NCBI RefSeq assembly: GCF_022761035.1
Contig: NZ_JAKWJP010000004.1
Coordinates: forward strand, 1-64,000
Direction of reading: 5' to 3'
DNA from: Microbacterium sp. SS28
Lineage (GTDB): Bacteria > Actinomycetota > Actinomycetes > Actinomycetales > Microbacteriaceae
DNA: 64,000 nt
Positions within the stretch are counted from its first letter, which is position 1; every line of letters starts with the position of its first letter. The translations under genes were made by a program, and so were the position numbers. Below are positions 54,834 to 63,562 of this stretch, one piece after another. A model generated the notes under the pieces. It made no database searches. It worked only from the letters and a program-made list of their open reading frames with translations, and was not told the origin of the DNA.

Positions 54834-56146
54834 TGTCGACGACACTCGAGACCGGGACGCTGTTCCGCTTCGCGACGGCGGGATCCGTCGACGACGGCAA
54901 GTCGACGCTCGTCGGCCGCCTGCTGCACGACTCGAAGGCGATCCTCGCCGACCAGCTCGAGCAGGTCGCGCGCACGTCGGCCGAGCGCGGCTTCGCGCAC
55001 GGCGCGTTCGACTTCGCCCTCCTGACCGACGGCCTGCGCGCCGAGCGCGAGCAGGGCATCACGATCGACGTCGCCTACCGCTACTTCTCGACGGGTGCGC
55101 GCAGCTTCGTGCTCGCGGACTGCCCCGGCCACGTGCAGTACACGCGCAACATGGTCACGGGCGCGACGACGGCGGACGCCGTCATCGTCCTCATCGACGG
55201 CCGCAAGGGCGTGCTCGAGCAGACGCGGCGCCACCTCGCCGTCGTCGCCCTCCTGCGCGTGCCGCACGTCATCGTCGCGGTCAACAAGATCGACCTGCTC
55301 GGCTACTCCGAGGAGTCCTACGCGCCGGTCGCCGAGCAGGTGCGCACCGTGACGGCCGAGCTCGGCATCGCGGGCGTGCACGTCCTGCCCGTCTCGGCGC
55401 TCGAGGGCGACAACATCGTCGACCGCTCCGAGCGCACGCCTTGGTACGACGGCCCCGCGCTGCTCGAGCTGCTCGAACAGCTCCCGGCGGCCGACGAGCT
55501 GGAGACCGAGTTCGAGCCCTTCCGCCTGCCCGTCCAGCTCGTGCTGCGACCGCAGGGCGGGCTCGCGCCCGAGCTCGCGGCCGACCCTGAGCTCGCGGAG
55601 CGCTACCGCGACTACCGCGCGTTCGCGGGCCGCATCTCGTCCGGCTCGGTGCGCGTGGGCGATGCCGTCACGGTGTTCCCGTCCGGCGTCGAGACTGTCG
55701 TGACGGGCATCGAGGTCGCCGGCGCCACTGTCCTCGAGGCGCACGCGCCGCAGTCGATCGCCCTGCAGCTCGGGGCCGAGGTCGACGCCGCGCGCGGCGC
55801 CGTCATCGCGGCATCCGGAACCCTGCCGTCTGGCTCGCGCGACGTCTCGGCGGAGCTCTTCCAGCTCGACGCGCGCGCCCTGCGCCCCGGCACCCGCGTG
55901 CTCGTCAAGCACGGCACGAGCACGGTCCAGGCGCTCGTGTCGGCGATCGACGCGCGCCGCGACCTCGACACGCTCGCCTACGAACCCGCCGAGCTGCTCG
56001 AGACCAACGACATCGGCCACGCGACGCTGCGGCTCGCGTCCGACCTGCCTCTCGAGTCGTACGAGGAGAACCGCGCCGGCGGCTCGTTCCTCGTCATCCA
56101 TCCGTCCGACGGCGCGACACTCGCCGCCGGCATCGTGCGGGCCTGA
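54833..56146 (+). CDS. cysN: sulfate adenylyltransferase subunit 1 GTPase (CysN)
   Basis: 437 residues. GTPase motifs: GSVDDGKSTLVGRLL (P-loop, about 18-32), DCPGHVQYTRN near 98 and NKID near 154. EF-Tu-like beta domains follow. GTP hydrolysis drives APS formation by CysD. There is no C-terminal APS-kinase (CysC) domain. The next gene starts 54 bp downstream with its own strong ribosome binding site. Confidence 0.95.
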   Translation: MSTTLETGTLFRFATAGSVDDGKSTLVGRLLHDSKAILADQLEQVARTSAERGFAHGAFDFALLTDGLRAEREQGITIDVAYRYFSTGARSFVLADCPGHVQYTRNMVTGATTADAVIVLIDGRKGVLEQTRRHLAVVALLRVPHVIVAVNKIDLLGYSEESYAPVAEQVRTVTAELGIAGVHVLPVSALEGDNIVDRSERTPWYDGPALLELLEQLPAADELETEFEPFRLPVQLVLRPQGGLAPELAADPELAERYRDYRAFAGRISSGSVRVGDAVTVFPSGVETVVTGIEVAGATVLEAHAPQSIALQLGAEVDAARGAVIAASGTLPSGSRDVSAELFQLDARALRPGTRVLVKHGTSTVQALVSAIDARRDLDTLAYEPAELLETNDIGHATLRLASDLPLESYEENRAGGSFLVIHPSDGATLAAGIVRA

Positions 56147-56200
56147 CCGGCTGCACGCGCTCCACCCACCCCATCCACGCCGAATGAAGGAGGCGACACA

Positions 56201-57286
56201 GTGAACACCATTCGCACAGCGACGACGATCACCACCCTGGGACTGATCGGCATGATGATGGCAGGCTGCGCCTCGGGCGTGAGCACGGCATCCGTCGACA
56301 CCCCCGCCGACAGCGCGCCCTCTGTCACCGAGCTGCGTCTCGGCTACTTCGCGAACGTCACGCACGCGCCGGCCCTCGTCGGCCTGCAGGAGGGCCTCTT
56401 CGAGGACGCCCTCGGCGACGTCGACGTCACGACGTCGATCTTCAACGCGGGTCCCGCGGCGATCGAGGCGCTCACGGCCGGTGCGATCGACGCGACCTAC
56501 ATCGGTCCGAACCCGTCGATCAACACCTTCATCCAGTCCGCCGGCGAGTCCGCGCGCATCATCGCGGGCGCCGCGACCGGTGGAGCGGCGCTCGTCGTCG
56601 CAGACGGCATCGACACCCCCGCCGACCTCGCGGGCACGACGCTCGCGACGCCGCAGCTGGGCAACACGCAGGATGTCGCGCTGCGCGTGTGGCTCGAGGA
56701 CGAGGGCTACGAGACCGACACGACGGGTGGCGGCGACGTGAGCATCACTCCGACCGAGAACGCGCAGACCCTGACGCTCTTCCAGTCGGGTGACCTCGAC
56801 GGCGCCTGGCTGCCCGAGCCTTGGGTCTCGCGGCTCATCGTCGAGGCGGGCGCCCACGTCCTCCAGGACGAGGCCGACCTGTGGAAGGACGGCGAGTTCC
56901 CGACGACCGTCCTGCTCGTGCGCGCCGAATTCCTCGAGGAGCACCCGGACGTCGTCGAGGAGCTGCTGCAGGGGCACGTCGCCTCGGTCGACTGGATCGC
57001 GGAGCACCCCGACGAGGTCGCCGACGTCATCAACGCGAAGCTCGAGGCCGACACGGGCAAGACGATCGCCGACGAGGTCATCACGCGCGCGCTCGAGCAC
57101 GTGACGTTCGCGGTCGACCCGCACGCCGACACGTTCGAGCAGCTCGTCGCGAACGGACTGCAGGCGGGCACGCAGAAGGAGGGCTCGATCGAGGGCCTCT
57201 TCGACCTGCGACTGCTCAACGGCATCCTGGCGGCTGCGGGCGAAGAGCCCGTATCGGCCGCCGGCCTCGGTGAGGACACTCCGTGA
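56201..57286 (+). CDS. SsuA-like ABC substrate-binding lipoprotein
   Basis: 361 residues. Lipoprotein signal at 1-25 with lipobox MMAGC. Then the nitrate/sulfonate/taurine-type periplasmic fold (LRLGYFANVTHAPALVGLQEG, then IDATYIGPNPSINTF). Placed in a sulfate-assimilation operon without SsuD-like monooxygenase, so the ligand could be sulfate or a sulfonate. Start GTG 56201 after AAGGAGG. Next gene overlaps its stop (GTGA). Confidence 0.85.
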   Translation: MNTIRTATTITTLGLIGMMMAGCASGVSTASVDTPADSAPSVTELRLGYFANVTHAPALVGLQEGLFEDALGDVDVTTSIFNAGPAAIEALTAGAIDATYIGPNPSINTFIQSAGESARIIAGAATGGAALVVADGIDTPADLAGTTLATPQLGNTQDVALRVWLEDEGYETDTTGGGDVSITPTENAQTLTLFQSGDLDGAWLPEPWVSRLIVEAGAHVLQDEADLWKDGEFPTTVLLVRAEFLEEHPDVVEELLQGHVASVDWIAEHPDEVADVINAKLEADTGKTIADEVITRALEHVTFAVDPHADTFEQLVANGLQAGTQKEGSIEGLFDLRLLNGILAAAGEEPVSAAGLGEDTP

Positions 57287-58152
57287 CGACACCCGTCAGC
57301 GGGTCCGCCGGTGTCGCGTCGCCTCTCGGCGGCGCGGCACCGCGGTCCCACGGCGCGAGCGACTTCGCGCCGAGCTTCGACGGCGTCACGCCCGTCCTCG
57401 CCCCGGCGCCGCCTCCTCCGCCCGCCGTGCGCATCTCGCACGTCACGAAGCGGTTCGGCACGGGTCCCGTCGTGCTCGAGGACGTCTCGCTCGATATCGC
57501 ACCGGGGGAGTTCGTGTGCCTGCTCGGCGCGTCCGGCTGCGGCAAGTCGACGCTGCTGAACCTCGTCGCGGGCCTCGAGCTGCCCTCGGCCGGCGAGATC
57601 CAGACGCCGGCCGGAGGCTCGGCCGTCATGTTCCAGGAGTCGGCGCTCATGCCCTGGCTCACGGCGCGCCGCAACGTCGAGCTGGCGCTCCGCCTGCGCG
57701 GCGTGCCGCGCGCCGAGCGTCGCGAGAAGGCGCTCACGCTTCTCGACACCGTCAACCTCGCGGATGCCGCCGAGAAGCGCCCGCACGAGCTCTCGGGCGG
57801 CATGCGCCAGCGCGTCGCGCTCGCCCGCGCCCTCGCGCAGGACCGGCCCGTCCTGCTGATGGACGAGCCGTTCGCGGCCCTCGACGCCATCACGCGCGAC
57901 CTGCTGCACGAAGAGCTCGAGCGCGTCTGGCGCGCGACGGGGCGCACGATCGTCTTCGTGACCCACAACGTGCGCGAGGCCGCACGCCTCGGGCAGCGCG
58001 TCGTGCTGCTCGGGAGCCGTCCCGGCCGCGTCGTGCAGGAATGGCGCATCTCCAAGACGACGGGCCGGCGCATCGAGTCGCCCGAGGTCGCGGCCCTCTC
58101 GGTGGAGATCACAGAGCAGCTGCGTAAGGAGATCCGCCGCAATGCCGCTTGA
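57283..58152 (+). CDS. SsuB-like ABC transporter ATPase
   Basis: 289 residues. An unusual ~45-residue Ala/Gly/Pro-rich N-terminus precedes the ATPase domain. Walker A GASGCGKST near 83-91, signature LSGGMRQRVALARAL near 170, Walker B VLLMDEPFAALDA near 190, and H-loop THN. Energises the SsuC-like permease. Overlaps the permease gene by 11 nt. Confidence 0.9.
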   Translation: MTTPVSGSAGVASPLGGAAPRSHGASDFAPSFDGVTPVLAPAPPPPPAVRISHVTKRFGTGPVVLEDVSLDIAPGEFVCLLGASGCGKSTLLNLVAGLELPSAGEIQTPAGGSAVMFQESALMPWLTARRNVELALRLRGVPRAERREKALTLLDTVNLADAAEKRPHELSGGMRQRVALARALAQDRPVLLMDEPFAALDAITRDLLHEELERVWRATGRTIVFVTHNVREAARLGQRVVLLGSRPGRVVQEWRISKTTGRRIESPEVAALSVEITEQLRKEIRRNAA

Positions 58153-59059
58153 GACCCCCTCACCGACCCTCGCCGACGCCTCCGCCCAGGGCGGCGACGA
58201 GCTGCGCAGCCTCTCGGCGGGCCTCGACCGCCTGCAGACGGATGCCGCGACCGAGCAGAGCCGCTGGCGCCGCATCGCCGCGAGCGTCGTGCCCCCCATC
58301 GTCTTCGTCATCCTCCTGATCGTCGCGTGGCAGCTGTACATCGTCATCGCCGAGCCGCGCCCCGACAAGGTGCCGAGCCCCCTCGCCGTGTGGACGGCGA
58401 TGGGCGACGCGTGGAATGCCGGACGCCTGCAGGAGGCCGTCGTCACGAGCCTCGAGCGCGGTGTCGTCGGCTTCATCATCGCGATCATCGTCGGCACGCC
58501 GATCGGCCTGCTGCTGGCCGAGGTGCGGCCCATCCGCCGCGCCGTCGGCCCCATCATCTCCGGCCTGCAGGTGCTGCCCTCGGTCGCATGGGTGCCCGCC
58601 GCCATCATCTGGTTCGGCCTCTCGGACGCAACCGTCTACTTCGTCATCCTCATGGGCGCCATCCCGTCGATCGTCAACGGCCTCATCGCGGGCATCGACC
58701 AGGTGCCGCCGCAGCTGCGCCGTGTCGGCACGGTCCTCGGCGCCTCGCGCTGGCAGCTCGCGACCGCCGTCATCATGCCCGCCGCACTCCCCGGCTACGT
58801 CGCGGGGCTCAAGCAGGGCTGGGCGTTCTCGTGGCGCTCGCTCATGGCCGCCGAGATCATCGCGGTGGGCGGCACGATCGGCTTCGGCCTCGGCTCGATG
58901 CTGCAGCAGTCGCGCGAGCTCGCCGACCTCGCGGGCGTCCTCGCGACGATCATCCTCATCCTCGCGATCGGCGTGCTCATCGAGCTCGTCTTCTTCGGAC
59001 CGATCGAGCGCCGCATGCTCAAACGCCGCGGCCTCCTCGTGACGGGGAGCGGGCGATGA
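58142..59059 (+). CDS. SsuC-like ABC transporter permease
   Basis: 305 residues. Polar N-terminus (about 1-45), then six membrane segments. The EAA-type loop is LRRVGTVLGASRWQLATAVIMPAALPG near 190-216. Typical of nitrate/sulfonate/taurine permeases. ATG at 58142 lies inside the ATPase gene end, and its own stop overlaps the cobA start (ATGA). Confidence 0.9.
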   Translation: MPLETPSPTLADASAQGGDELRSLSAGLDRLQTDAATEQSRWRRIAASVVPPIVFVILLIVAWQLYIVIAEPRPDKVPSPLAVWTAMGDAWNAGRLQEAVVTSLERGVVGFIIAIIVGTPIGLLLAEVRPIRRAVGPIISGLQVLPSVAWVPAAIIWFGLSDATVYFVILMGAIPSIVNGLIAGIDQVPPQLRRVGTVLGASRWQLATAVIMPAALPGYVAGLKQGWAFSWRSLMAAEIIAVGGTIGFGLGSMLQQSRELADLAGVLATIILILAIGVLIELVFFGPIERRMLKRRGLLVTGSGR

Positions 59060-59883
59060 TCCCCACGCCCCCTCCACACGACGCTGACGCGTCGCGCGGA
59101 GCCTCCGGGCGCGTGGGCCCCGGCAAGGTCTGGCTCGTGGGAGCCGGCCCCGGCGACCCGGGGCTGCTCACCGTCCGCGGCCTGCGGGCGCTCGAGGGCG
59201 CAGACGTCATCGTCGCCGACCGTCTCGGGGCCCGCGCGGTGCTGGACGGACTCGCCGCGGAAGGCGTGCAGCTGCGTGCCGAGGTCGTCGACGTCGGCAA
59301 GCTCCCCGGCCACCACGCCGTCCCGCAGGACGCCATCAACGCGCTCCTGGTCCAGCTCGGGCGCGACGGCAAGAAAGTCGTGCGCCTCAAGGGCGGCGAC
59401 CCGTACATCTTCGGCCGCGGCGTCGAAGAGCTCGAGGCCTGCCGCCAGGCGGGCGTCGACGTCGAGGTCGTCTCGGGAGTCACGAGCGCCATCTCGGTCC
59501 CCGCGATCGCCGGCATCCCGCTCACGCACCGCGGAATCGCGACGGCCTTCACCGTCGTCACGGGTCACGACCAGATCCGCGAGCTCGGCGGCGGCCGCGA
59601 CCACACCGTCGTCCTCCTCATGGGCGTCGGGACGCTCGCGCACGCCGCGATCACCCTCGCCCGTGGCGAGCGCGGGGCGGACTGCCCCGTCGCGATCGTC
59701 GAGGACGGCTTCGGCCCGCGCCAGCGCGTCACCGTCGGAACGCTCGGCACGATCGCGGCGCAGGCCGCCGTGCGCGGCATCCGCTCCCCCGCCGTCGTCG
59801 TCGTCGGCGACGTCGCCGCCCTCAGCCCCTATGCACCCTCCGAGCTCGCGGCATCCGTCCAGCCGTCCGAGCCCATCCTCTGA
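59056..59883 (+). CDS. cobA: uroporphyrinogen-III C-methyltransferase
   Basis: 275 residues. SAM site VGAGPGDPGLLTVRG near 28-42, then DVGKLPGHH, RLKGGDPYIFGRG near 113 and VSGVTSAISVPA. It makes precorrin-2, the siroheme precursor, for sulfite reductase. No oxidase/chelatase (CysG N-terminal) domain is fused. The chelatase is at 44750; precorrin-2 dehydrogenase is not seen here. The first ~20 residues come from a 49-bp repeat also found in the ferredoxin-reductase gene. Confidence 0.9.
   Translation: MIPTPPPHDADASRGASGRVGPGKVWLVGAGPGDPGLLTVRGLRALEGADVIVADRLGARAVLDGLAAEGVQLRAEVVDVGKLPGHHAVPQDAINALLVQLGRDGKKVVRLKGGDPYIFGRGVEELEACRQAGVDVEVVSGVTSAISVPAIAGIPLTHRGIATAFTVVTGHDQIRELGGGRDHTVVLLMGVGTLAHAAITLARGERGADCPVAIVEDGFGPRQRVTVGTLGTIAAQAAVRGIRSPAVVVVGDVAALSPYAPSELAASVQPSEPIL
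59072..59120 (+). repeat. 49-bp coding repeat, copy 1 (in cobA N-terminus)
   Basis: Matches 60955-61003 at 45 of 49 positions and is translated in the same frame, giving ADASRGASGRVGP here and ADASGGASGRVGP there. It contains short palindromes (GACGCGTC, GGAGCCTCC). Confidence 0.85.
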
Positions 59884-59897
59884 AAGGCAGCCCCGCT

Positions 59898-61346
59898 GTG
59901 ACCGTGCAGAACTCCTCGGCCCTCCAGCTCCGCGTCGCGATCGTCGGCGCAGGTCCCGCCGGCATCTACGCCGGCAACATCCTCGCGAACACCGTCCGGG
60001 AGGCCGGCGGCTCGGTTGCGATCGACCTCTTCGAGTCGCTCCCCGCGCCCTACGGCCTGATCCGCTACGGCGTCGCGCCCGACCACCCGCGCATCAAGGG
60101 CATCGTGAACTCGCTGCACGAGATGCTCGGCGAGGGCACGATCCGCTTCCTCGGCAACATCGAGGTCGGCCGCGACATCTCGCTCGGCGAGCTGCACGAG
60201 CGGTACGACGCCGTCGTCCTCGCGACGGGTGCGATCCGGGATGCCGCGCTGAACATCCCCGGAATCGACCTGTCCGGCTCCTACGGCGCCGCCGACTTCG
60301 TCTCGTGGTTCGACGGTCACCCCGACGTCCCGACGGAGTGGCCGCTCGACGCCGCCGAGGTCGCCGTGATCGGCAACGGCAACGTCGCGCTCGACGTCGC
60401 CCGCATCCTCGCGAAGCACGCCGTCGACCTGCGCCCGACCGAGATCCCCGACAACGTGCTGGCGGGCCTCGAGGCCTCGGCCGTGACCGACGTGCACGTC
60501 TTCGGACGCCGCGGCCCCGGCGACATCAAGTTCACCCCGATCGAGCTGCGCGAGCTCGGCGAGGTGCCGAACGTCGACATCGTCGTGCACGACGAGGACT
60601 TCGCAGACGCCGATCCCGCGAAGGCTCCCAACAACCAGCTCAAGGTCATGCTGCGCGTGCTCAACAGCTGGCGCGACCGCGAGTCGACCGGAGCGAGCCG
60701 CCGCCTGCACCTGCACTTCTACCACTCGCCCGTCGAGGTGCTCGGCGAGGGCCGTGTCGAGGGCGTGCGCTTCGAGCGCACCGAGCCCGTCGGCGACGGC
60801 ACCGTGCGCGGCACGGGCGAGTTCCGCGAGATCCCGGTGCAGCAGGTCTACCGCGCCGTCGGGTACTACGGCACGCCCGTCGTCGACGCGCCGTTCGACG
60901 CGAAGGCCGGCGTCGTGACGAACGTCGAAGGACGCGTTCAGGTCCCCACGGCCACTCCACCCGCCGCTGACGCGTCGGGCGGAGCCTCCGGCCGCGTGGG
61001 CCCGGACGCCGCCCAGCCGATCCCCGGCCTGTACGCGACCGGCTGGATCAAGCGCGGACCCGTCGGCCTCATCGGCCACACGAAGTCCGACGCGATGGAG
61101 ACGATCGCGCACCTCGTCGCCGACGCGTCCGCCGGCCTGCTGGCCGCCCCGACCGTCCAGGAAGACGTGGTCGAGCTGCTCGAGGAGCGCGAGGTCGCCT
61201 ACACGACGTGGGACGGATGGCTCGCCCTCGACGCGCACGAGCGCGACCTCGGCGCGAACCATGTGCACACGCGGGAGCGCGTCAAGGTCGTCCCGCGGGA
61301 CGAGCAGGTCGCTATCTCGCGCGCTGGTGAATTGACGTTGTCATGA
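59898..61346 (+). CDS. fprA: ferredoxin-NADP reductase (FprA type)
   Basis: 482 residues. FAD motif VAIVGAGPAGIYAGNIL near 14-30; PYGLIRYGVAPDHPRIK; NADP-site VIGNGNVALDVARIL near 157; VDLRPTEIPDNVL; C-terminal YATGWIKRGPVGLIG. Transfers electrons from NADPH to ferredoxin, likely for sulfite reductase. A ~17-residue repeat-derived insert lies near 353-370, just before the PIPGLYATG motif. Start GTG 59898 after AAAGG. Stop overlaps the ferredoxin start (ATGA). Confidence 0.9.
   Translation: MTVQNSSALQLRVAIVGAGPAGIYAGNILANTVREAGGSVAIDLFESLPAPYGLIRYGVAPDHPRIKGIVNSLHEMLGEGTIRFLGNIEVGRDISLGELHERYDAVVLATGAIRDAALNIPGIDLSGSYGAADFVSWFDGHPDVPTEWPLDAAEVAVIGNGNVALDVARILAKHAVDLRPTEIPDNVLAGLEASAVTDVHVFGRRGPGDIKFTPIELRELGEVPNVDIVVHDEDFADADPAKAPNNQLKVMLRVLNSWRDRESTGASRRLHLHFYHSPVEVLGEGRVEGVRFERTEPVGDGTVRGTGEFREIPVQQVYRAVGYYGTPVVDAPFDAKAGVVTNVEGRVQVPTATPPAADASGGASGRVGPDAAQPIPGLYATGWIKRGPVGLIGHTKSDAMETIAHLVADASAGLLAAPTVQEDVVELLEEREVAYTTWDGWLALDAHERDLGANHVHTRERVKVVPRDEQVAISRAGELTLS
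60955..61003 (+). repeat. 49-bp coding repeat, copy 2 (inside fprA)
   Basis: Matches copy 1 at 59072-59120 at 45 of 49 positions, in the same reading frame. It encodes an insert in a loop before the last conserved motif of the reductase. Confidence 0.85.
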
Positions 61347-61672
61347 CGTACGTCATCGCACTGCCGTGCGTCGACGTCAAGGACCGCGCCTGCATCGACG
61401 AGTGCCCCGTCGACTGCATCTACGAGGGCGACCGGTCGCTCTACATCCACCCCGATGAGTGCGTCGACTGCGGCGCGTGCGAGCCGGTGTGCCCCGTCGA
61501 GGCGATCTATTACGAAGACGACCTGCCCGAAGAGTGGCAGGACTACTACAAGGCCAACGTCGAGTTCTTCGACGACATCGGCTCGCCCGGCGGCGCGGCC
61601 AAGGTCGGCGTGATCCACAAGGACCACCCCGTCATCGCCGAACTCCCCCCGCAGGCGGGCGAGCATGGCTGA
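61343..61672 (+). CDS. fdxA: 7Fe-type ferredoxin
   Basis: 109 residues. Cysteines at 9, 17, 21, 25, 40, 43, 46 and 50 (CIDECPVDC and CVDCGACEPVCP) fit one 3Fe-4S plus one 4Fe-4S cluster, as in actinobacterial FdxA. The acidic C-terminal half is typical. It likely carries electrons from FprA to sulfite reductase and possibly to the next flavoprotein. Start overlaps fprA; end overlaps the next gene by 8 nt. Confidence 0.95.
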   Translation: MTYVIALPCVDVKDRACIDECPVDCIYEGDRSLYIHPDECVDCGACEPVCPVEAIYYEDDLPEEWQDYYKANVEFFDDIGSPGGAAKVGVIHKDHPVIAELPPQAGEHG

Positions 61673-62624
61673 GACCGAGGTCTGCCCCGCGCAGGCGGAT
61701 GTCGTCATCGTCGGCGGCGGCCCCGCCGGCCTCTCGGCCGCCCTCAACCTCGGGCGCGCCCGCGCGTCGGTCGTGCTGCTCGACGCCGGTCGTCCGCGCA
61801 ACGCGGCGACGCTGCGCTCGCACGGCTTCCTGACGCGCGACGGCCTGCCGCCGCTCGAGCTGCGCAAGCTCGCACGAGCCGAGCTCGCCGCGTACCCGAA
61901 CGTCCGCATCCTCGACCGCTGCGTCGCGGGTGCGCTCCTGCCGGCGCCCGGCGCCGACGGCCTGCGCTTCATCACTGCGGTGCAGGGGCGGCGTCCCGGC
62001 ACGCCGCCGGCCGTGGCATCCCGCTCCGTGCTCGTCGCGACAGGACTGCGCGAGACGCTGCCCGCGATTCCGAGCCTGCGCGCGTTCTACGGCATGACCG
62101 TCTTCAGCTGCGCCGCGTGCGACGCGTGGGAGCTGCAGGACCGCCCGCTCGCCCTGATCGGCGAGACGCCCGACCTCGCGGACCGCGCGCGGCTCATCGC
62201 CCGCTGGACCGACCGTCTCACGGTCTTCACGAACGGCGCCGACGTCGTCTCGACCGTCGAGGAGGCCGAGCTCGCGGCATCCGGGATCATCGTCGAACGC
62301 CGCCGCATCGACGACCTCGAGGGCGTCAAGGGCGCCGTGTCGGCGGTCCGCCTCGTCGACGGCACGCGCATCGAGATCGAGGGCGGGTTCGTCAGGCCGC
62401 ACTGGGACCCGGCGCTGGACTTCCTCGGGGGCATCGACGCCGAGCGCGACCCCGAGGGGCACCTCGTCGTGGACGGCTCGGGACGCACGTCGGTCGCGGG
62501 GCTGTATGCGGCGGGGGATGCCGCTGCCCCCGGTCCCCAGCAGCTCATCGTCGCGGCCGGCCAGGGCGCCCGCGCCGCCGCCGTGCTCGTGCACGATCTC
62601 GTGGGAGTGCGCACGGCGCACTGA
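61665..62624 (+). CDS. thioredoxin-reductase-like flavoprotein with degenerate NADPH motif
   Basis: 319 residues. FAD motif VVIVGGGPAGLSAALNLGRA at 13-32, redox CxxC (C149-A-A-C152) and C-terminal LYAAGDAAAPGPQQLI. The usual NADPH-binding GxGxxA is GETPDL (166-171), so NADPH use is doubtful. Directly after, and overlapping, the ferredoxin gene. It may accept electrons from ferredoxin to reduce a disulfide, e.g. a thioredoxin for CysH (inference). Last gene of the sulfur operon. Confidence 0.8.
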   Translation: MAETEVCPAQADVVIVGGGPAGLSAALNLGRARASVVLLDAGRPRNAATLRSHGFLTRDGLPPLELRKLARAELAAYPNVRILDRCVAGALLPAPGADGLRFITAVQGRRPGTPPAVASRSVLVATGLRETLPAIPSLRAFYGMTVFSCAACDAWELQDRPLALIGETPDLADRARLIARWTDRLTVFTNGADVVSTVEEAELAASGIIVERRRIDDLEGVKGAVSAVRLVDGTRIEIEGGFVRPHWDPALDFLGGIDAERDPEGHLVVDGSGRTSVAGLYAAGDAAAPGPQQLIVAAGQGARAAAVLVHDLVGVRTAH

Positions 62625-62752
62625 CCCGGCCCAGCCTCGGCGCGTACGGCTCCGGAGGAGATGACGCAACCGGAGGAGATTCCGCGGTGTGGCGACCTCC
62701 CGACGGGACAACTCCTCGGCTCCGCATGCCGGCCGGCCCGCGGCATCCCGAA
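62625..62752. other. intergenic region between convergent genes with GGAGGAG repeats
   Basis: CCGGAGGAGAT (with one variant) occurs twice as a direct repeat near 62653-62681. CTCCTCGG near 62711 is its inverse. The spacing could form a loose terminator structure. No gene is visible. Confidence 0.4.
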
Positions 62753-63553
62753 TCAGCGCCGGGTCTGCTCCGACCCCGAGAGCCGCTGCGCGACGTAGAT
62801 CGGGATGATCGACACGAGCACCATGACGACGGCGATGACCGAGACGATCGGCGCCTGGTTGGGCCGGAACATGTTGTTCAGGATGAAGATCGGCAGCGTC
62901 GTGACGCCCGATCCCGCCGTGAACGTCGTGACGATGATCTCGTCGAAGCTCAGCGCGAACGCCAGCAGCGAGCCCGCGAGCAGCGCAGAGCGCAGCTGAG
63001 GGAACGTCACGAGCCGGAAGGTCGTCCAGACGCCCGCACCGAGGTCGGCCGAGGCCTCCTCGAGGTTGATCCCCATGCGCCGCAGGCGCGCGATCGCGTT
63101 GTTGAAGACCGTCACGATGCAGAACGTCGCGTGGGCGATGACGACCGTCCAGATCGAGAGCGGCACGCCCATGATCGTGCGGAAGAAGTTGTTCAGCGCG
63201 ATGCCTGTGATGATGCCGGGCAGCGCGATCGGCAGGATCACGAGCAGGTTCACGACGCTGCGCCCGAAGAAGTCGAACCGCTGCAGCGCGAGCGACAGGA
63301 GCGTGCCGAGCACGATCGAGACGAGCGTCGCGACGATCGCGATCTGCACGCTCGTGAGCACGGCGTTCATGGCTCCCTGCGACTGGAACGCCTTGACCCA
63401 CCATTCGAGCGTGAAGCCCGGGGGCGGCCACGTCAGCGACGTCGAGGTCGAGAACGAGTTCACGAGTACGACGAACAGCGGCACGTAGACGACCAGCAGG
63501 ATGACGCCCGTGACGATCGCGAGGGTGACGCGCGCGGACTTTCCGAGTCGCAC
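62753..63553 (-). CDS. polyamine-type ABC transporter permease (PotC-like)
   Basis: 266 residues, six membrane segments. EAA-type loop NLEEASADLGAGVWTTFRLVTFPQLR near 163-188, with PLFVVLVNSFSTSTSLTWPPPGFTLEWW near 25-52 typical of spermidine/putrescine systems. Second permease, 9 bp after the PotB-like gene. The ATPase and binding protein would be further right, outside the window. Confidence 0.9.
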   Translation of the reverse strand: MRLGKSARVTLAIVTGVILLVVYVPLFVVLVNSFSTSTSLTWPPPGFTLEWWVKAFQSQGAMNAVLTSVQIAIVATLVSIVLGTLLSLALQRFDFFGRSVVNLLVILPIALPGIITGIALNNFFRTIMGVPLSIWTVVIAHATFCIVTVFNNAIARLRRMGINLEEASADLGAGVWTTFRLVTFPQLRSALLAGSLLAFALSFDEIIVTTFTAGSGVTTLPIFILNNMFRPNQAPIVSVIAVVMVLVSIIPIYVAQRLSGSEQTRR

Positions 63554-63562
63554 CGGGGTCTC

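Noticed and set aside
51383..57292. Very long minus-strand frames opposite sir and cysN-ssuA
   Set aside because: They mirror the conserved plus-strand genes, show no domain, and are explained by high third-position GC.
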